From assembly GCF_020906515.1 (NCBI RefSeq), contig NC_085849.1, positions 744,001-808,000 on the forward strand: a stretch of DNA of 64,000 nucleotides, written 5' to 3'. The first letter of the stretch is position 1. The number at the start of each line of letters is the position of its first letter. A program made the translations under genes and the position numbers. Below the pieces are notes generated by a model, which had not been told where the DNA came from, did not search any database, and worked only from the letters and a program-made list of their open reading frames with translations. The stretch is from Vanrija pseudolonga. Its lineage: Eukaryota > Basidiomycota > Tremellomycetes > Trichosporonales > Trichosporonaceae. Shown piece by piece: positions 21,812 to 32,553 of the stretch.

Positions 21812-22998
21812 TTAGTCGAAGAGACCGAAGCCCATGTCGTCGTCGGACTCCTCCTTCTCCTCCTCCTTGGCGGCGGCGGGGGCAGCCTCGGCGGCGCCAC
21901 CAGCAGCGGCGGCAGCGGGGGCGGCGGCAACGGCGAAGGCCTCGGGGTTGGCAAGGTACTCTTTGATCTGTAATTGTCAGCCTGGCCCTCGATTTGGAGA
22001 TGAGGAAGAAGAGGGATAGGTAGCGTCGATTTCAGAATGAACATATCTGCCTGCCGCCTGCGGTGAAGCCGGGCAATGCAATAAGTAATCTCCAGTAGAA
22101 TAAGAAAGATTCACATCACAAGAAGAGGGGGAAGGGCACACAACAAGAGTACTCACCTTGGCCGACTCCTCGAACTCGTAGTCGGTGGCGATCGAGATGG
22201 CGAGGAGGTTCTTGTACGAGTTGACAAGCGAGTGGGCGACCGAGGCAATGGTGGGGAAGCCAATGGCGAGCGAGAGGGCGGCAACGGTCTTGATACCCGA
22301 CGAGAACTGGTCAATGAGGGTCGACTCCTCAATGTCAAGGACCGAGGGGGGGAAGACGGTGCCGTTGTCGTAGACCTGAACAACGCTCATGCCGTAGGTG
22401 AAGGGCGAGATGTTGAGCATGTTAAGGAGGGTAGCCTCCGAAGAGCCGACCTTGGTGCCGTTGGTAACGACCTGGACGTCGTTGACAATCTCAATGGTAC
22501 CACGGGCAATCTTGGTGGGGATACCGAGAGCCTGGAAGAACGAGGTCTTTCCGGGCTCCATGCCGGTGTTACCAGCAGGGACGAAGACGTCGGTGGTGGC
22601 AATGGCACCGGCACGAGCGGGGGCGGCGACCTTGTTCGAGACAATGGTCTCACGGACGTCCTTGAGGTCACCCTTGGTGAAGACGAAGCCGATGTTGCCC
22701 TTGACGAAGGGGAGGATCTTCTCGTACTGGGGGAACTCCGAAAGGATGGTGCGGAGGGCACGGCGGACCATGGTGTTCTTGCCCATGAGGACGACCGACT
22801 CGCCGCGGAGCGACTGACGGATACCGTGGCACTGCTGCGACGAGACGTTGTCGATGTTGACAATGAAGAGCGAGGCTGGGGGTGATGTTAGGACATGGTC
22901 TCGTCGTCGTCGTCGATGCAGTAGCACTCACGGAACTCCTCAATGAGAGCACGGAGCTTCACGAAGTAAGCCTCCTTCTGAGCACGAGTGGCACCCAT
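21812..22998 (-). CDS. RPP0: 60S ribosomal stalk protein P0 (uL10)
   Basis: Base of the ribosomal P-stalk that recruits translation GTPases. Exons 22932-22998, 22157-22875 and 21812-21967 give 313 residues, matching the usual 312. It opens [19 protein letters not shown], has the rRNA-binding signature [13 protein letters not shown], and ends with an Ala-rich hinge and the acidic P-tail [16 protein letters not shown] that is shared with P1 and P2. Very strong codon bias fits high expression. The second intron is 189 nt, longer than most introns in this window, and sits just before the Ala hinge. Confidence 0.97.
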
Positions 22999-23535
22999 TG
23001 TGAAAAGTTTTTGGGGTTGGTGGTGGGGGGTTGTTGAAGAGGGTCGTAGAGTGTCTCCCAAGTGATCTCGCTGTTGAGATCAGAAGGCTGTTTAAAGACT
23101 GGGTTGAGGAGCAACAAGGCGATGGCGACGACGAGAAAAGAGGTCGCGAGGGCGCGAGCGAGCGAGCAGCCAGCAGCAGGCCAGCACCCAGCACCCAGGC
23201 CACTCTCACTGCACGGACCCGAAAATCGAGTTTCAGGCACGACCAGGATTGTCCACGTGGCGGAAATTGTTTGAATCGCCGAGGTGGCATTCTGACTCCG
23301 TCGTGATTTCAGCAAGGTGACTACTACGGAGTTGGTGGTAGGCTCGTCGCGACTGATCGGGGCGAGACGACCACCACACTTCGACACAGACGACCTCATC
23401 GCACCTAACAAACTCAACGCCGATACAATAACACACGGCCGGCATCTCACGGCCACACCCAGGACTCGCAGCCGCCGACCCACACTTCCCCAGCCATAGC
23501 GTCACGACAGCACTCGTGAGGCGGGAGCGGGCGCG
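22999..23535. promoter_or_regulatory. Divergent upstream region between RPP0 and the 443-aa gene
   Basis: 537 bp lie between the start codons of the minus-strand RPP0 and the plus-strand unknown gene, so it must contain both promoters. No TATA box or known ribosomal-protein element was identified with confidence. Confidence 0.5.
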
Positions 23536-24921
23536 ATGCTCGTGCCTCTCGTCCTCAGAAACATTGTGCTTCCTTACCTGAGGAGCACGCCAGCGGCAGC
23601 GGCAGCAGCAGCGACACAGGCCTTCTCCACGACAAGTACAAGTCGACGAGCGGCTGAAGCTGTCGCCGCGCTCGGCGAGCAGCTCGATGACCCCTTCAGG
23701 CAGGCAAGGCCGTGGACATCGTCGCAGTCGCTGCGGCACGACCGGCTGCTGGACCATGACCCACCGCGGCTGAAGCGGGGTTCATTGAACCCCGTAAAGC
23801 GGGAGGGAACGCCCGTACGGCTACCCCGAGCCGAGGACCGGAAGCCGGCTGAGCGTGAGTCGGCTTGTCGCCTGCCTCGTTGTTACGACCAACTGACAGC
23901 GCCGATAGCAATACCCCAACGATCAGAGCTACAGCAGGCGGCTCCGGCAACAGACCCCAAGGCGTCAGTCTTCGACCGCTCGCGGCCCCCGCCCATAGTC
24001 GACGTCCCGCCCGGCGTGGCCCAGCTCCTCGAGGCCAGGCTGTACCGCATGGCCGTGTTCCAGGTCCTCGGCTCGCCCGAGCTAGTGTCCGATACCGAGC
24101 TAGTGGACCACGTCGCGCGCAAGCTGGAGAAGAACGGCGCAGGGAAGCTCGCGCGTCGCCTGCGGCGGAGTGTCGAGCTCGCGGCCGAGGCGCCGCCAGG
24201 CCAAGGCGACAAGGTCCGCCTGTGGTCCGACCCGCGACCAACCGACGCCGCCCGCCGGCCGCCAGACTTCTGGCGCGTGGACCGCACCGTCCCGCGCCAT
24301 GACGGCGCGTACCCCGGCAACACGCCCGCCGAGCGGCGCACGCACCACTTCAACCAGCAGCTCACGCGGCTGCTGACGCTGCGCCATACGCTGCCGTACG
24401 AGCTGCACCTTGGCCCGGACCCGCGCGCGCCGGCGCCCAAGCTGCGCCGCGTGCGCGACTTGCTCCACTACATCGACCGCCTGCGCGCGAACCACAGCTT
24501 CGTGCCGGACCGCGTGACTGCCAACATTGTCGTCAAGGCGTGGCTGGTCAACCTGGCGCGTGGGACGCACGGCCACGGCGAGGCTGCGCGCGCCAAGCTC
24601 GGCCGCGACGGGCTGGAGAAGGCCGAGCTGCGCGGCGTGTTCGAGTTCGTCTCGGCTTCCATGAATGCGGAGGTGGAGAAGTCGGGTGGCAAGTCCCAGC
24701 CCGCGGTCTTGGGCGGCGACGACGGCGCGCTTCCCTTCGACTCGAGCCTCGACTTTGACCGCCACGTGCGGCCGTTCGCAAAGATCATGCTCCGCGCCAT
24801 GCGCCGCATCGGGGACCGTGAGGGCCGCGAGGTGGTGGCCAAGTGGGTGGAAGGGATGGAGATCCAGTTGAAGGGAAAGCAGGAGGAGGAGGTGGCGGAG
24901 GTGCCGCGCAAGGGAGACTAG
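23536..24921 (+). CDS. Unrecognised protein, probably mitochondrial
   Basis: I cannot assign a family. Removing a consensus intron at 23855-23908 (GTGAGT donor, CTGAC branch, TAG acceptor) leaves 443 residues. That intron is 54 nt, free of stop codons, so retaining it would give 461 residues. The N-terminus (MLVPLVLRNIVLPYLRST, then FSTTSTSRRAAEAV) is basic, hydroxylated and lacks acids, typical of a mitochondrial presequence. The body is helical and very basic: RHTLPYELHLGPDPRAP, LLHYIDRLRANHSFVPDRV, TANIVVKAWLVNLARG and the C-terminal KIMLRAMRRIGDREG. The segment with VPDRVTANIVVKAWL resembles a pentatricopeptide-type helix pair, so an organelle RNA-binding role is possible but unproven. 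Confidence 0.75.
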   Translation: MLVPLVLRNIVLPYLRSTPAAAAAAATQAFSTTSTSRRAAEAVAALGEQLDDPFRQARPWTSSQSLRHDRLLDHDPPRLKRGSLNPVKREGTPVRLPRAEDRKPAERESACRLPRCYDQLTAPIAIPQRSELQQAAPATDPKASVFDRSRPPPIVDVPPGVAQLLEARLYRMAVFQVLGSPELVSDTELVDHVARKLEKNGAGKLARRLRRSVELAAEAPPGQGDKVRLWSDPRPTDAARRPPDFWRVDRTVPRHDGAYPGNTPAERRTHHFNQQLTRLLTLRHTLPYELHLGPDPRAPAPKLRRVRDLLHYIDRLRANHSFVPDRVTANIVVKAWLVNLARGTHGHGEAARAKLGRDGLEKAELRGVFEFVSASMNAEVEKSGGKSQPAVLGGDDGALPFDSSLDFDRHVRPFAKIMLRAMRRIGDREGREVVAKWVEGMEIQLKGKQEEEVAEVPRKGD

Positions 24922-25225
24922 ACAACAAAGCAAACTCAGGATCGTTTCATTCATCGGGTCAGTAGCTGTAGGCATCGATACTTGCATTGCATCTGCATGG
25001 GGTTGGGTTATGAGGAGGAGCGGAATGGGGCGCTTGTTGAGGTAGGTGGGCCTCCGGGTTTGTTGCCTCTGATGAAGGTGGGGGCTGCCCAGTGTTCACA
25101 GAACCGGCTCACCTTGACCACGTCTTTGCTTTGACGGTGTCCCAATTCACAGGTAGAACGATGCGATGCAATGCGAGGATACAAGTACACTACGACACGG
25201 CTGCCCTTTGAACACTCCAACCCGC
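24922..25225. other. Convergent 3' flanks
   Basis: The plus-strand unknown gene and the minus-strand TRM9 end towards each other here. Nothing else was seen. Confidence 0.5.
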
Positions 25226-26188
25226 CTAGCCCCGGAACACCTCGGCCTCGAGCCACCAGTTATCAGCCTCCCACCCCTCAGCAACGACACGGAGATGCTT
25301 GACGCCGCTCTCCCCTCCCTCACCCTCACGCAGCAGCACAAAGCCAGCGTCGCGCGCCGCGCCTTCGACCAACCGCCGCAGCTCGCCCTCCACAAACAGG
25401 TGGTAGTAGCGGTGGAACACCTGCTGGTTGTCGGGCACGTGCTCGCCCTTGGCGCGCAGCGGCGCCAGTACCCACGGCACGAGGAAGTCCTGCGTCTTGT
25501 CCTTGTCGTCGGAGCCGGCGAGCGAGCCCATCTTGCGCCTGGAGTTTGGGCCCTGCTCGTAAGCCCATACGTAGATGAAGAAGCGGGCGGGGGGTTCCGG
25601 GGCGGGAGAGACGCGGAGGGGTGAGAGAAGGGCCTGTGTGGGTCAGCAAGGGTGGAGTCTGCCTACCCACCTTGACGCTCTCTGCTCTCCGCTCCGGCGT
25701 GGAGAGGTGGTGGATTGCCGCAATGGAGATGGCAAAGTCCTAGAGTAGTCAGTAACAGTGCGGAGGAAGGTAGCGTCGCGGAGGAAGGTTGCGTCACTCA
25801 CAAACACGCCAGCGCGCCACGGCGCGTCGCTAATATCCCCCCGCACGCACTCGGCCCCGTCCTCGAGCTGTCCCTTGGCGATATCCAGCAACCCGCGCGA
25901 GCGGTCGACGGCGATCGCCCAGTGGCCGGCAGCCGCAGCAGCAGGGAGGTACTTGCCGTTTCCTGCGCCTGCGTCCAGCCCGACGCTGTGTGGCGGGAGG
26001 CGGGAGAGGAAGGCCTCGATCAGTGGCCACGGCTTGAAGCGCGTCCTGGCGAAATGCGGCGCGATGGCCTCGTACACCTCGTGCACCTGCGTCTCCTCGT
26101 CCGCGGCGGGGTCGCCAGAGGACGTCGCTGGGCGGGGGAGGGGTTTGGGTGCCGCCGCAGGCGGTGGGGCTGGCGTGGTTTCCGACAT
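25226..26188 (-). CDS. TRM9: tRNA (carboxymethyluridine-34 5-O)-methyltransferase Trm9
   Basis: A SAM-dependent enzyme that, with Trm112, finishes mcm5U at the wobble position of certain tRNAs. Exons 25802-26188, 25671-25739 and 25226-25633 give 287 residues (yeast Trm9 has 279). After a Pro/Ala-rich tail come the family signatures EVYEAIAPHFARTRFKPWP, the SAM motif GLDAGAGNGKYLP, DFAISIAAIHHLSTPERR, and the C-terminal YYHLFVEGELRRLV and DNWWLEAEVF. All of these line up with yeast Trm9. There is no fused AlkB domain. It is divergently transcribed from the MFS gene. Confidence 0.93.
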
Positions 26189-27118
26189 GGTCGTGACGTC
26201 GCGTTGCGAGCCTTCGAGTCGACAACGAGTCGGGTGGCCAACGCAGCAACAACGGGCAATGCCGGCCGTCGCGCTCACTTGGCAAGCCACTGCGCTGCTG
26301 CGAGGTGGTGGCGAATGCTCTGTCTCGCTCGTTTGCTCGACCCGGCGGCAAGTGCGGGTGTTAGCGGCGGCGGCGGCGGCGGTGAGTCTCTCGCTCCGTT
26401 TCCCGCGTCGTGATCGATGTGTGTCCCTTGAAGCCTAGAATCGTCGTTTAGTCGTCTCGCGCGTATGGTCTGTCGCGAGTCGGCCGAGGGGGGTGGAGGG
26501 TGTGATGGGCTCATGACCTTCTGCAATCAATATTTGGCCGATTGAACGACTGCGCGGGAGCAAAATCGGCAGGAATGGATGGCGGATCTATTTGCTCGAG
26601 GCCAAGTCCGCACTAATGCCGCCGCGTTTTCTTATCAGCTGTATTAGAGTCGAGGCAACATAACGATGGTGGTGGCGCGTACGACGGCGCCAGCGACGAC
26701 GAGTGATGCATGCATGCATGCGTAAGATGTTCCAGCAGCGACGTGTCCGTACACGCAGTCGAGAACATGTCCAAACGCCAACCTCCACTCGACGACGCGA
26801 CGTGCTGGAACCCGAGAACACCATCACCACAACACCACCCGGAGCTTTCGGAACCAGATTCCGCCGCGCCACGGGCGGTCGGACTCGATCGGCGACGAGA
26901 CACCACCTGCATCACCACCGCACGCCGTCTGTGCTCTCGGCCGCGTCGTCATGGCTCTCGCGGCCGAGGATTGTGCAAGATAACGATGGCGAAAATGTGA
27001 CGAGGTGTATAAAGATGTCGAGGGGGTGCACGGACAGGCAGCAACACGTTCAAGCAACACACCACTGCCTGTCTGCCTGCCTCCAGCACCCCCCACCCAC
27101 CACAGCCCAACCGCCACA
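26189..27118. promoter_or_regulatory. Divergent intergenic region TRM9 / MFS transporter
   Basis: This 930-bp stretch separates two divergent start codons. It includes a CGG trinucleotide run near 26370-26390, a TGCA repeat near 26706-26721, and a TATA box on the MFS side. Short open frames within it do not resemble proteins. Confidence 0.55.
27008..27013 (+). promoter_or_regulatory. Putative TATA box of the MFS transporter
   Basis: TATAAA lies 111 bp before the start codon, in a TGTATAAAG context. Confidence 0.55.
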
Positions 27119-28935
27119 ATGGCCGAAAAGCAACATCAACATCCCCCGTCCGAGGCCTCGTCGACCACCGTCGCCGACGCGCCCCTCGAGAAGGTGCACA
27201 CGCACTTCGCCTCCAGCAAGGCCGACGCCCCAGCGCCCGCCCACGCGCCACTCACGCGCACGACGACCGGCCGCTCCATCCGCTCCGTGTCGGCGCGCAA
27301 CGCGCCCGACCTGTCGTTTCCCTACCTCACCTCGGACCCGTCCGAGGGCGTGACGGGCGAGTACCATGCCGAGACGGAGCGCGGCTACATCACCGCCGAC
27401 GACCCCGAGTTCGGCCTGCGGCCCATCCTGTCTGCGTCGACGCGCCACTCGGTCGCCACGGAGGGCTTCGCCCGCGTCAAGTCCCGCCTCGACGACAAGA
27501 AGCTCGTGACCTGGACTCCCGGGGACAAGGAGAACCCCTGGGAGTGGAGCCACGCGCGCCGGTGGTGTAAGTGGCACATGGCAACGTACCTTTGAATCCA
27601 GCTGACAGCGCCACAGTCTACACCGCCATCGTCGCCGCCGCCGTCATGGAGGTCGCACTTTCTTCTGCCATCGTCACCGGCGACTTTGGCGGCCAGGAGC
27701 GCCACTTCCACGTGTCCGCCGAGGTCATGGCGCTGACTGTCACGCTGCCAGTGTGCGGCTTCGGTATCGGCCCGCTGCTGTGGTCGCCGCTCTCCGAGCT
27801 GCTCGGCCGCCGCCCGCTCTGGATCGCCCCTTGGTTCGTGTACATCCTCTTCAACATCCCGTGCGCGCTTGCGCCCAACATTGGCTGCCTGCTCGTCTCG
27901 CGCTTCCTGTGTGGCTTCTTCGGCTCGGCGCCCCTCACCCTCGCGGGCGGCACGATCGCCGACCTCTGGAACCCCGAGGAGCGCGGCTTCGCCATCGCCA
28001 TCTTCGCCGCTGCCCCGTACACTGGTCCCGTGCTTGGCCCCCTCATCGGCGGCTTTATCGGCAAGTACGCCGGCTGGCGCTGGCTCTACTGGGTCAACAT
28101 GATCGCCGCCGGCGTCGTGTTCATCTTCATCTGCATCCTGCCCGAGACCTTCGCCCCCGCGCTCCTCAAGAAGCGCGCCGCCAAGATGCGCGCCGAGACC
28201 GGCGACGAGAGCTTCGTCACTGAGCAGGAGGTCGCCCGCCGCCCCCTCGGCGAAATCGTCACCGAGACCCTCGTCCGCCCCTTCCAGATGCTCGCGACCG
28301 AGCCTATTCTCCTCCTCATGTCGCTTTACATCTCGCTCGTCTACGGTCTGCTCTACGCCTACTTCTTCTCGTTCCCCGTGGTGTTCGTCGAGGGCTACGG
28401 CTGGGACGACGCCAAGACCGGCCTCACCTTCTGCGGTGTCTTCATCGGTGTCGGCCTTGCGCTCTGCACCACCCCCTGGCTCGAGAGGAAGTACAAGGCC
28501 GCGGGTCCCAACCCCACGCCTGAAGACCGCCTCCCCGGCATGCTTATCGGTGGCCCCTGGGTCCCTATCTCGCTGTTTATCTTCGGCTGGACCTCGCCTC
28601 CTTACGTGACGCCTCACGGCGCCAGCTGGGTCGGTCCGACCATCTCGGGAATCCCGTTCGGCTACGGAATGGTGCTTGTTTACTTCGCCGCCAATGCTTT
28701 CCTCATCGAGTGTTTCCCTGCGTACGTCGCCTCAGCCCTCGCCGCCAAGACTGTGGTCCGTTCAGCTGCCGGCGCGGTGATGCCCCTCTTCATCCCGCAG
28801 ATGTTCCGTCGTCTCGGTAACGGTGGCGCCGCGTCTCTGCTCGCCGGTATCGCCATAATCATGGCCATGGTTCCATGGGCCTTTGTCCGCTGGGGCCCGG
28901 CCATCCGCGCCCGCTCGAAGCGCGCTGCGGCGTAA
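27119..28935 (+). CDS. MFS transporter, DHA1 (drug/polyamine:H+ antiporter) type
   Basis: Exons 27119-27566 and 27617-28935 give 588 residues. About 150 cytoplasmic residues come first, ending WTPGDKENPWEWSHARRW, the pattern found just before helix 1 in fungal DHA1 transporters (Tpo1, Flr1 and relatives). About twelve membrane helices follow. Motif A appears as PLSELLGRRPLW after helix 2, and the antiporter motif C region as GPVLGPLIGGFIG in helix 5. A central loop (KKRAAKMRAETGDES) separates the two six-helix halves. Substrate is unknown; the family exports drugs, polyamines or metabolites across the plasma membrane. A TATA box and long promoter suggest regulated expression. Confidence 0.93.
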
Positions 28936-29916
28936 AGAGCAGAGCACGACGGGGTGAGCGATCACCGGGTAACTCGCAACACCGCGCCCCGCGCGATGTA
29001 TAATACCGCACACGACATACCTAATACTAGATTACATAGAGCACGGACAATGCACATATAGCATTTGCGATGGCGGCTGCTGGGGGCGCGAGAAGAGGCC
29101 GAGGAGGAGGGAAGGGTGGAGGTGCCACACTCAACTGCCACTCGGCAGCGCACGGACATTGCCACACTTGATCAGGTCCACAGTACGACTCGGACTCGTA
29201 CCCAGCCCATGCGCCATCGCTGGCTGTCTACGGGGAGAGAATATAACACTCACGGCTCTGAATTCCTAGCTGCCGGAGCGAAGAGGTGCGCCGACGGCAG
29301 CGGACCATACCCCTCCGCCAGCCCACCCAGCACCACCCACCTCAATGGCGGGGCGGTCAAATCCTGTGGTCTCAAACAACAGGTGCGCGGTTCGAACCGC
29401 GGAGAATCCGGTCCTGAGGGGTCAGGCGACGGGTTCGGGGAGTAGGGTCGGTCTCCTTTTGTGTGTGCGGTGCGGTATGGGTGTGGGTGTGTGTGTGCCG
29501 GCAGCCGTGGCGTGGTGGTCGTGGTAGTGGCGGTGATCGGCAGCCACACAGGGCTACATATCGTGGTGCAGCGCCCCATATCATGCGCTGTCTGTCTGTC
29601 CTCGGCGCCTGTCTCGATTCGAATCCCTCACTCCTCTATGCCCCTCGTGTCTCCGGCATGCATGTGGCCTGCACCACCGCCAACCCCCGGTCCCACTCCC
29701 ATGCCCCACCGCCTCGTGCCGACAGCGCAGGCGCCCGCGCCACCGGCAACAAACGACAGCACGGACCACATGCATGTCGTGCTAGTCGCGCCGCAGCGCA
29801 CAGACGCGCAGATGCAAGAATATAAAGCATCCAGGTCGTCGTGTTGTTGTTGTCCACCACCACATCTCACCACCAGCTATTGCCCCGGCATCGGCCCGAC
29901 CCCACCCACCTCCACC
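28936..29916. other. Intergenic region upstream of the HAD phosphatase
   Basis: 981 bp without a recognised gene. It holds a tRNA-like stretch at 29339-29405 that does not fold as a tRNA, a GT-rich tract near 29459-29500, and a TATA box at 29821-29826. Confidence 0.5.
29821..29826 (+). promoter_or_regulatory. Putative TATA box of the HAD phosphatase gene
   Basis: TATAAA lies 96 bp before the first candidate start codon at 29917. Confidence 0.5.
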
Positions 29917-31117
29917 ATGCTCCAACTCACCAGATTAGCCCGCCGCCAAATTATCCGTTCAGCCGATGTCCGCCTCGGCAGTGCTGGAGTAACGACCGCG
30001 TCGGTCACCACGTTCCAAAAAGTCGCCTCCTTTCGACACCATCGAACACACTCCCACCACCACCACCACTCTTCGTCTCCGCGCCCTCGCCGCCTAGCGC
30101 TCCGCCTCGCGCTCGCCAGCTCGCTAATCTACCCGCTCTACTTCTACACCTACGCGCCGGCGCCTTCTCCTGCTACCACCATGACGCAGACCGCATCTGT
30201 TGTCGTCACTGACGGCCTCCTGTTCGACATGGACGGCACGTTGCTGGGTGCGTTGACGGCGAGATGCGGTGTGCTGACCCCCGCGCAGACTCCACACCCG
30301 GCGTCCTCGCCACTTGGGACGAGTACGCCAAGCAGTACAAGCTCGACCTGGACCACGTCCTCAAGAGTGAGTAACGAAGGGCAAGGTAGTCACCCGCTGA
30401 CGCGCTAGCCGCCCACGGCGTGCGCACTATCGACAACATGCGCAACTTTTGCGGTATCACCGACCACGAGGAGCTGCAGGTCGGTGTTGTGCGGGCAGCG
30501 GGCGGGCGCTGGCCCGGCCTTTGTGAACTGCGACTGACTCCCCCAGCGTGAGGTTGAGCGCTTCGAGGCGACGATCGTCGCGCAGGCGCAGCGCCTCCAG
30601 GCCGAGGGCAAGACGGGCCTCAAGATCCTTCCTGGCGTGCACGACCTGTTGACCGTGGTGAGTGGGGTTGTACCCGAGCGTGTAGGCCACGCCCCGCCGC
30701 AGCGCTGACGCGCTGCTCTCCTACTCGCAGCTCAACACCGCGCCCAAGCACGTCTGGGCCATCGTCACCTCCGCCACGACAAAGTACGCCTCTGCCGCCC
30801 TCCCCACCGCCCAGATCCCCGAGCACCCCCAGCTCGTCACGGCCGACCACGTCACGCTCGGCAAGCCCAACCCCGAGCCGTACCTCACCGGCGCGCACAA
30901 GCTCGGCCTCGACCCCAAGGACTGCATTGTCGTCGAGGACGCGCCGAGCGGGATCAAGGCTGGTGTTGCTGCGGGTTGCAAGGTGCTCGCAGTGTGCACT
31001 TCGCACCCGCGCGAGGAGCTCGAGGGCCTCGGCGCCGAGTGGATCGTCGACGACCTCTCCAAGGTCGAGGCGGTCATCACCCCCGAGTCCAAGGTGTCCC
31101 TTCGGATCACCGTCTAG
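29917..31117 (+). CDS. HAD-family sugar-phosphate phosphatase (glycerol-3-phosphatase-like)
   Basis: Resembles yeast Gpp1/Gpp2 and Dog1/Dog2, which remove phosphate from glycerol-3-phosphate or 2-deoxyglucose-6-phosphate. Exons 29917-30247, 30289-30366, 30409-30479, 30547-30657 and 30731-31117 give 325 residues. HAD motif I is LLFDMDGTLLDSTPG with the nucleophile and acid Asp; motif II is IVTSAT; motif III is the Lys in LGKPNPEPYL; motif IV is VVEDAPSGIKAG. An internal ATG at 30181 (MTQTASVV) gives a compact 237-residue enzyme, close to Gpp1 (250). The extra 88 residues are Arg/Ser/His-rich and begin MLQLTRLARRQIIRS, like a mitochondrial presequence. The third intron has an unusual GTCGGT donor. 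Confidence 0.87.
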
Positions 31118-31246
31118 GGTGTCGCCATGATCACCGTCTAGAGGATAGAGAGAGTATCTGATGCATCGTGGTATCCGTGTACGAGAGTCGAGCCGAAAGA
31201 AAAGAAAAGAGAGACCGCTAAAGAAGCCGTGCCGCGCCGCGCCGCG

Positions 31247-32270
31247 CTACTGCATACTGCCGAGGACCTTGAACGCGAGGGCTTTGAGGATCTGGGGGCG
31301 TGAGTTCTGCATCTCGTCCTAGAGTCATCCGCCGCGGCACCCACCTGCGCCTTCTGGCTCGAAGGCAAGCGCGCAAACACTTCGGCCACGCTCTTGCCCT
31401 TGGCGTCGCGGATCGCGCCGATCCGGTTCCCCGCGAACCCACCCGCGACCGCACCGGGGATGTTGGCGACGATGTAGCCCAGCGCGGCGCCAGCCGCGCC
31501 ACCGACCCACGACCACGTCTTGTGGACGTGCGCGACCTCGGGCTCGAGACTAAGGCCGTCAGCCACGTCCCTCCTCCCTTCCACTTACAGCTCCTCGAAC
31601 ACGTCGCCAAAGACGCGGTTCGCGTCCGGCCTCCGCGTGCGTCCCGAGGCACCGGGCGCCTGCGGCCCGTCGCTCGCAGGCGTCGGCTTCTCGCCACCGG
31701 CCGGCGTGCTCGCGCCGCTGTCCACCCCCGAGTCGGGCGCACCGCTCCCACTGGCCGAAGCGTTGGTCGCCTCGGTGAAGAAGCGCGCAAACTCGGCAAA
31801 GAAGTTGGAGCTCGCCTGGTCCTGCTCGTCCTCGTCGGCGGTGGGCGACGTGAACGCGCTCGCGGGACGCGAGCGGAAGAGCCGGTCGTACTCTGCCCTG
31901 CGGTGCGGGTCCGAGAGGACGTAGTATGCGTCTGCGACGGCTTGCTGGGGTCTCGTTAGGGCGGTGCCATAGGGGAAGGGGGAGGGCGGGGACGTACGAA
32001 GCGCTCGGTGGCGCGTCGGCGCTCCTCGGCTGGCGCCTTGGGGCTCAGGCGATCCGGGTGCGTCTTGAGGCTTTCGCGCCGGTACGCCGCGCGGATGTCT
32101 TCACTGGGGAGTTAGGCGGTCCGAGGAAGAGACAACTCACGCCGTGGCCGTCGACTGGATGTTCTGCGGGTCAGATGGAGCGGCGTTGTTTGTGACTCAC
32201 GAGGATGGTGTAGTACTGGTGGCGTCAGTTGTGGTCGTTCGCTGTAACGTACCTGCGGCAGCGTGCTCAT
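31247..32270 (-). CDS. J-domain protein with C-terminal membrane-like Gly-rich segment
   Basis: Seven exons (32253-32270, 32201-32215, 32141-32163, 31998-32103, 31589-31944, 31345-31549, 31247-31291) give 255 residues. The J domain opens MSTLPQYYTILNIQSTATAE and has HPD in LKTHPDRLSPKAP, then AVADAYYVLSDPHRRAEYD. A disordered Ser/Ala/Gly linker follows. The C-terminal part, TWSWVGGAAGAALGYIVANI then AVAGGFAGNRIGAIRDAKGK, is a Gly-rich hydrophobic segment found in a conserved family of fungal J-proteins; its exact role is unknown. The first three coding exons are 18, 15 and 23 nt, and all are needed to build the start of the J domain. Confidence 0.85.
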
Positions 32271-32553
32271 TTTGGACCGATTCCCTGTTCCGTTTGTAGT
32301 CGAGCGACAAGTGGCGAGAGTGCGATGGAGACAAGAGTGATTGCTGTTCCACGTCGATTCAAAAAGACGAGTTGGGTGGCGTGACAAGGCAGGACTCTTT
32401 ACCCGGCATCGCAATCGGAGCGCGGCACGCACAACAAGCGATCATCGTCCATTTTGAGACACCTGACGTCATCCACTTATCGCCCTCCTCTGCTCATCAC
32501 TCGGCGGTCCACGCTGCTCCTCGCTCATCGTGGCGTTTGCATTACAATCATAT

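Noticed and set aside
29339-29405. tRNA-like stretch with A-box-like TGGCGGGGCGG and B-box-like GGTTCGAACC, and a possible CAA anticodon
   Set aside because: The T-arm cannot form five pairs with a seven-base loop and the acceptor ends do not pair on either strand. It may be a chance palindrome or a decayed tRNA.
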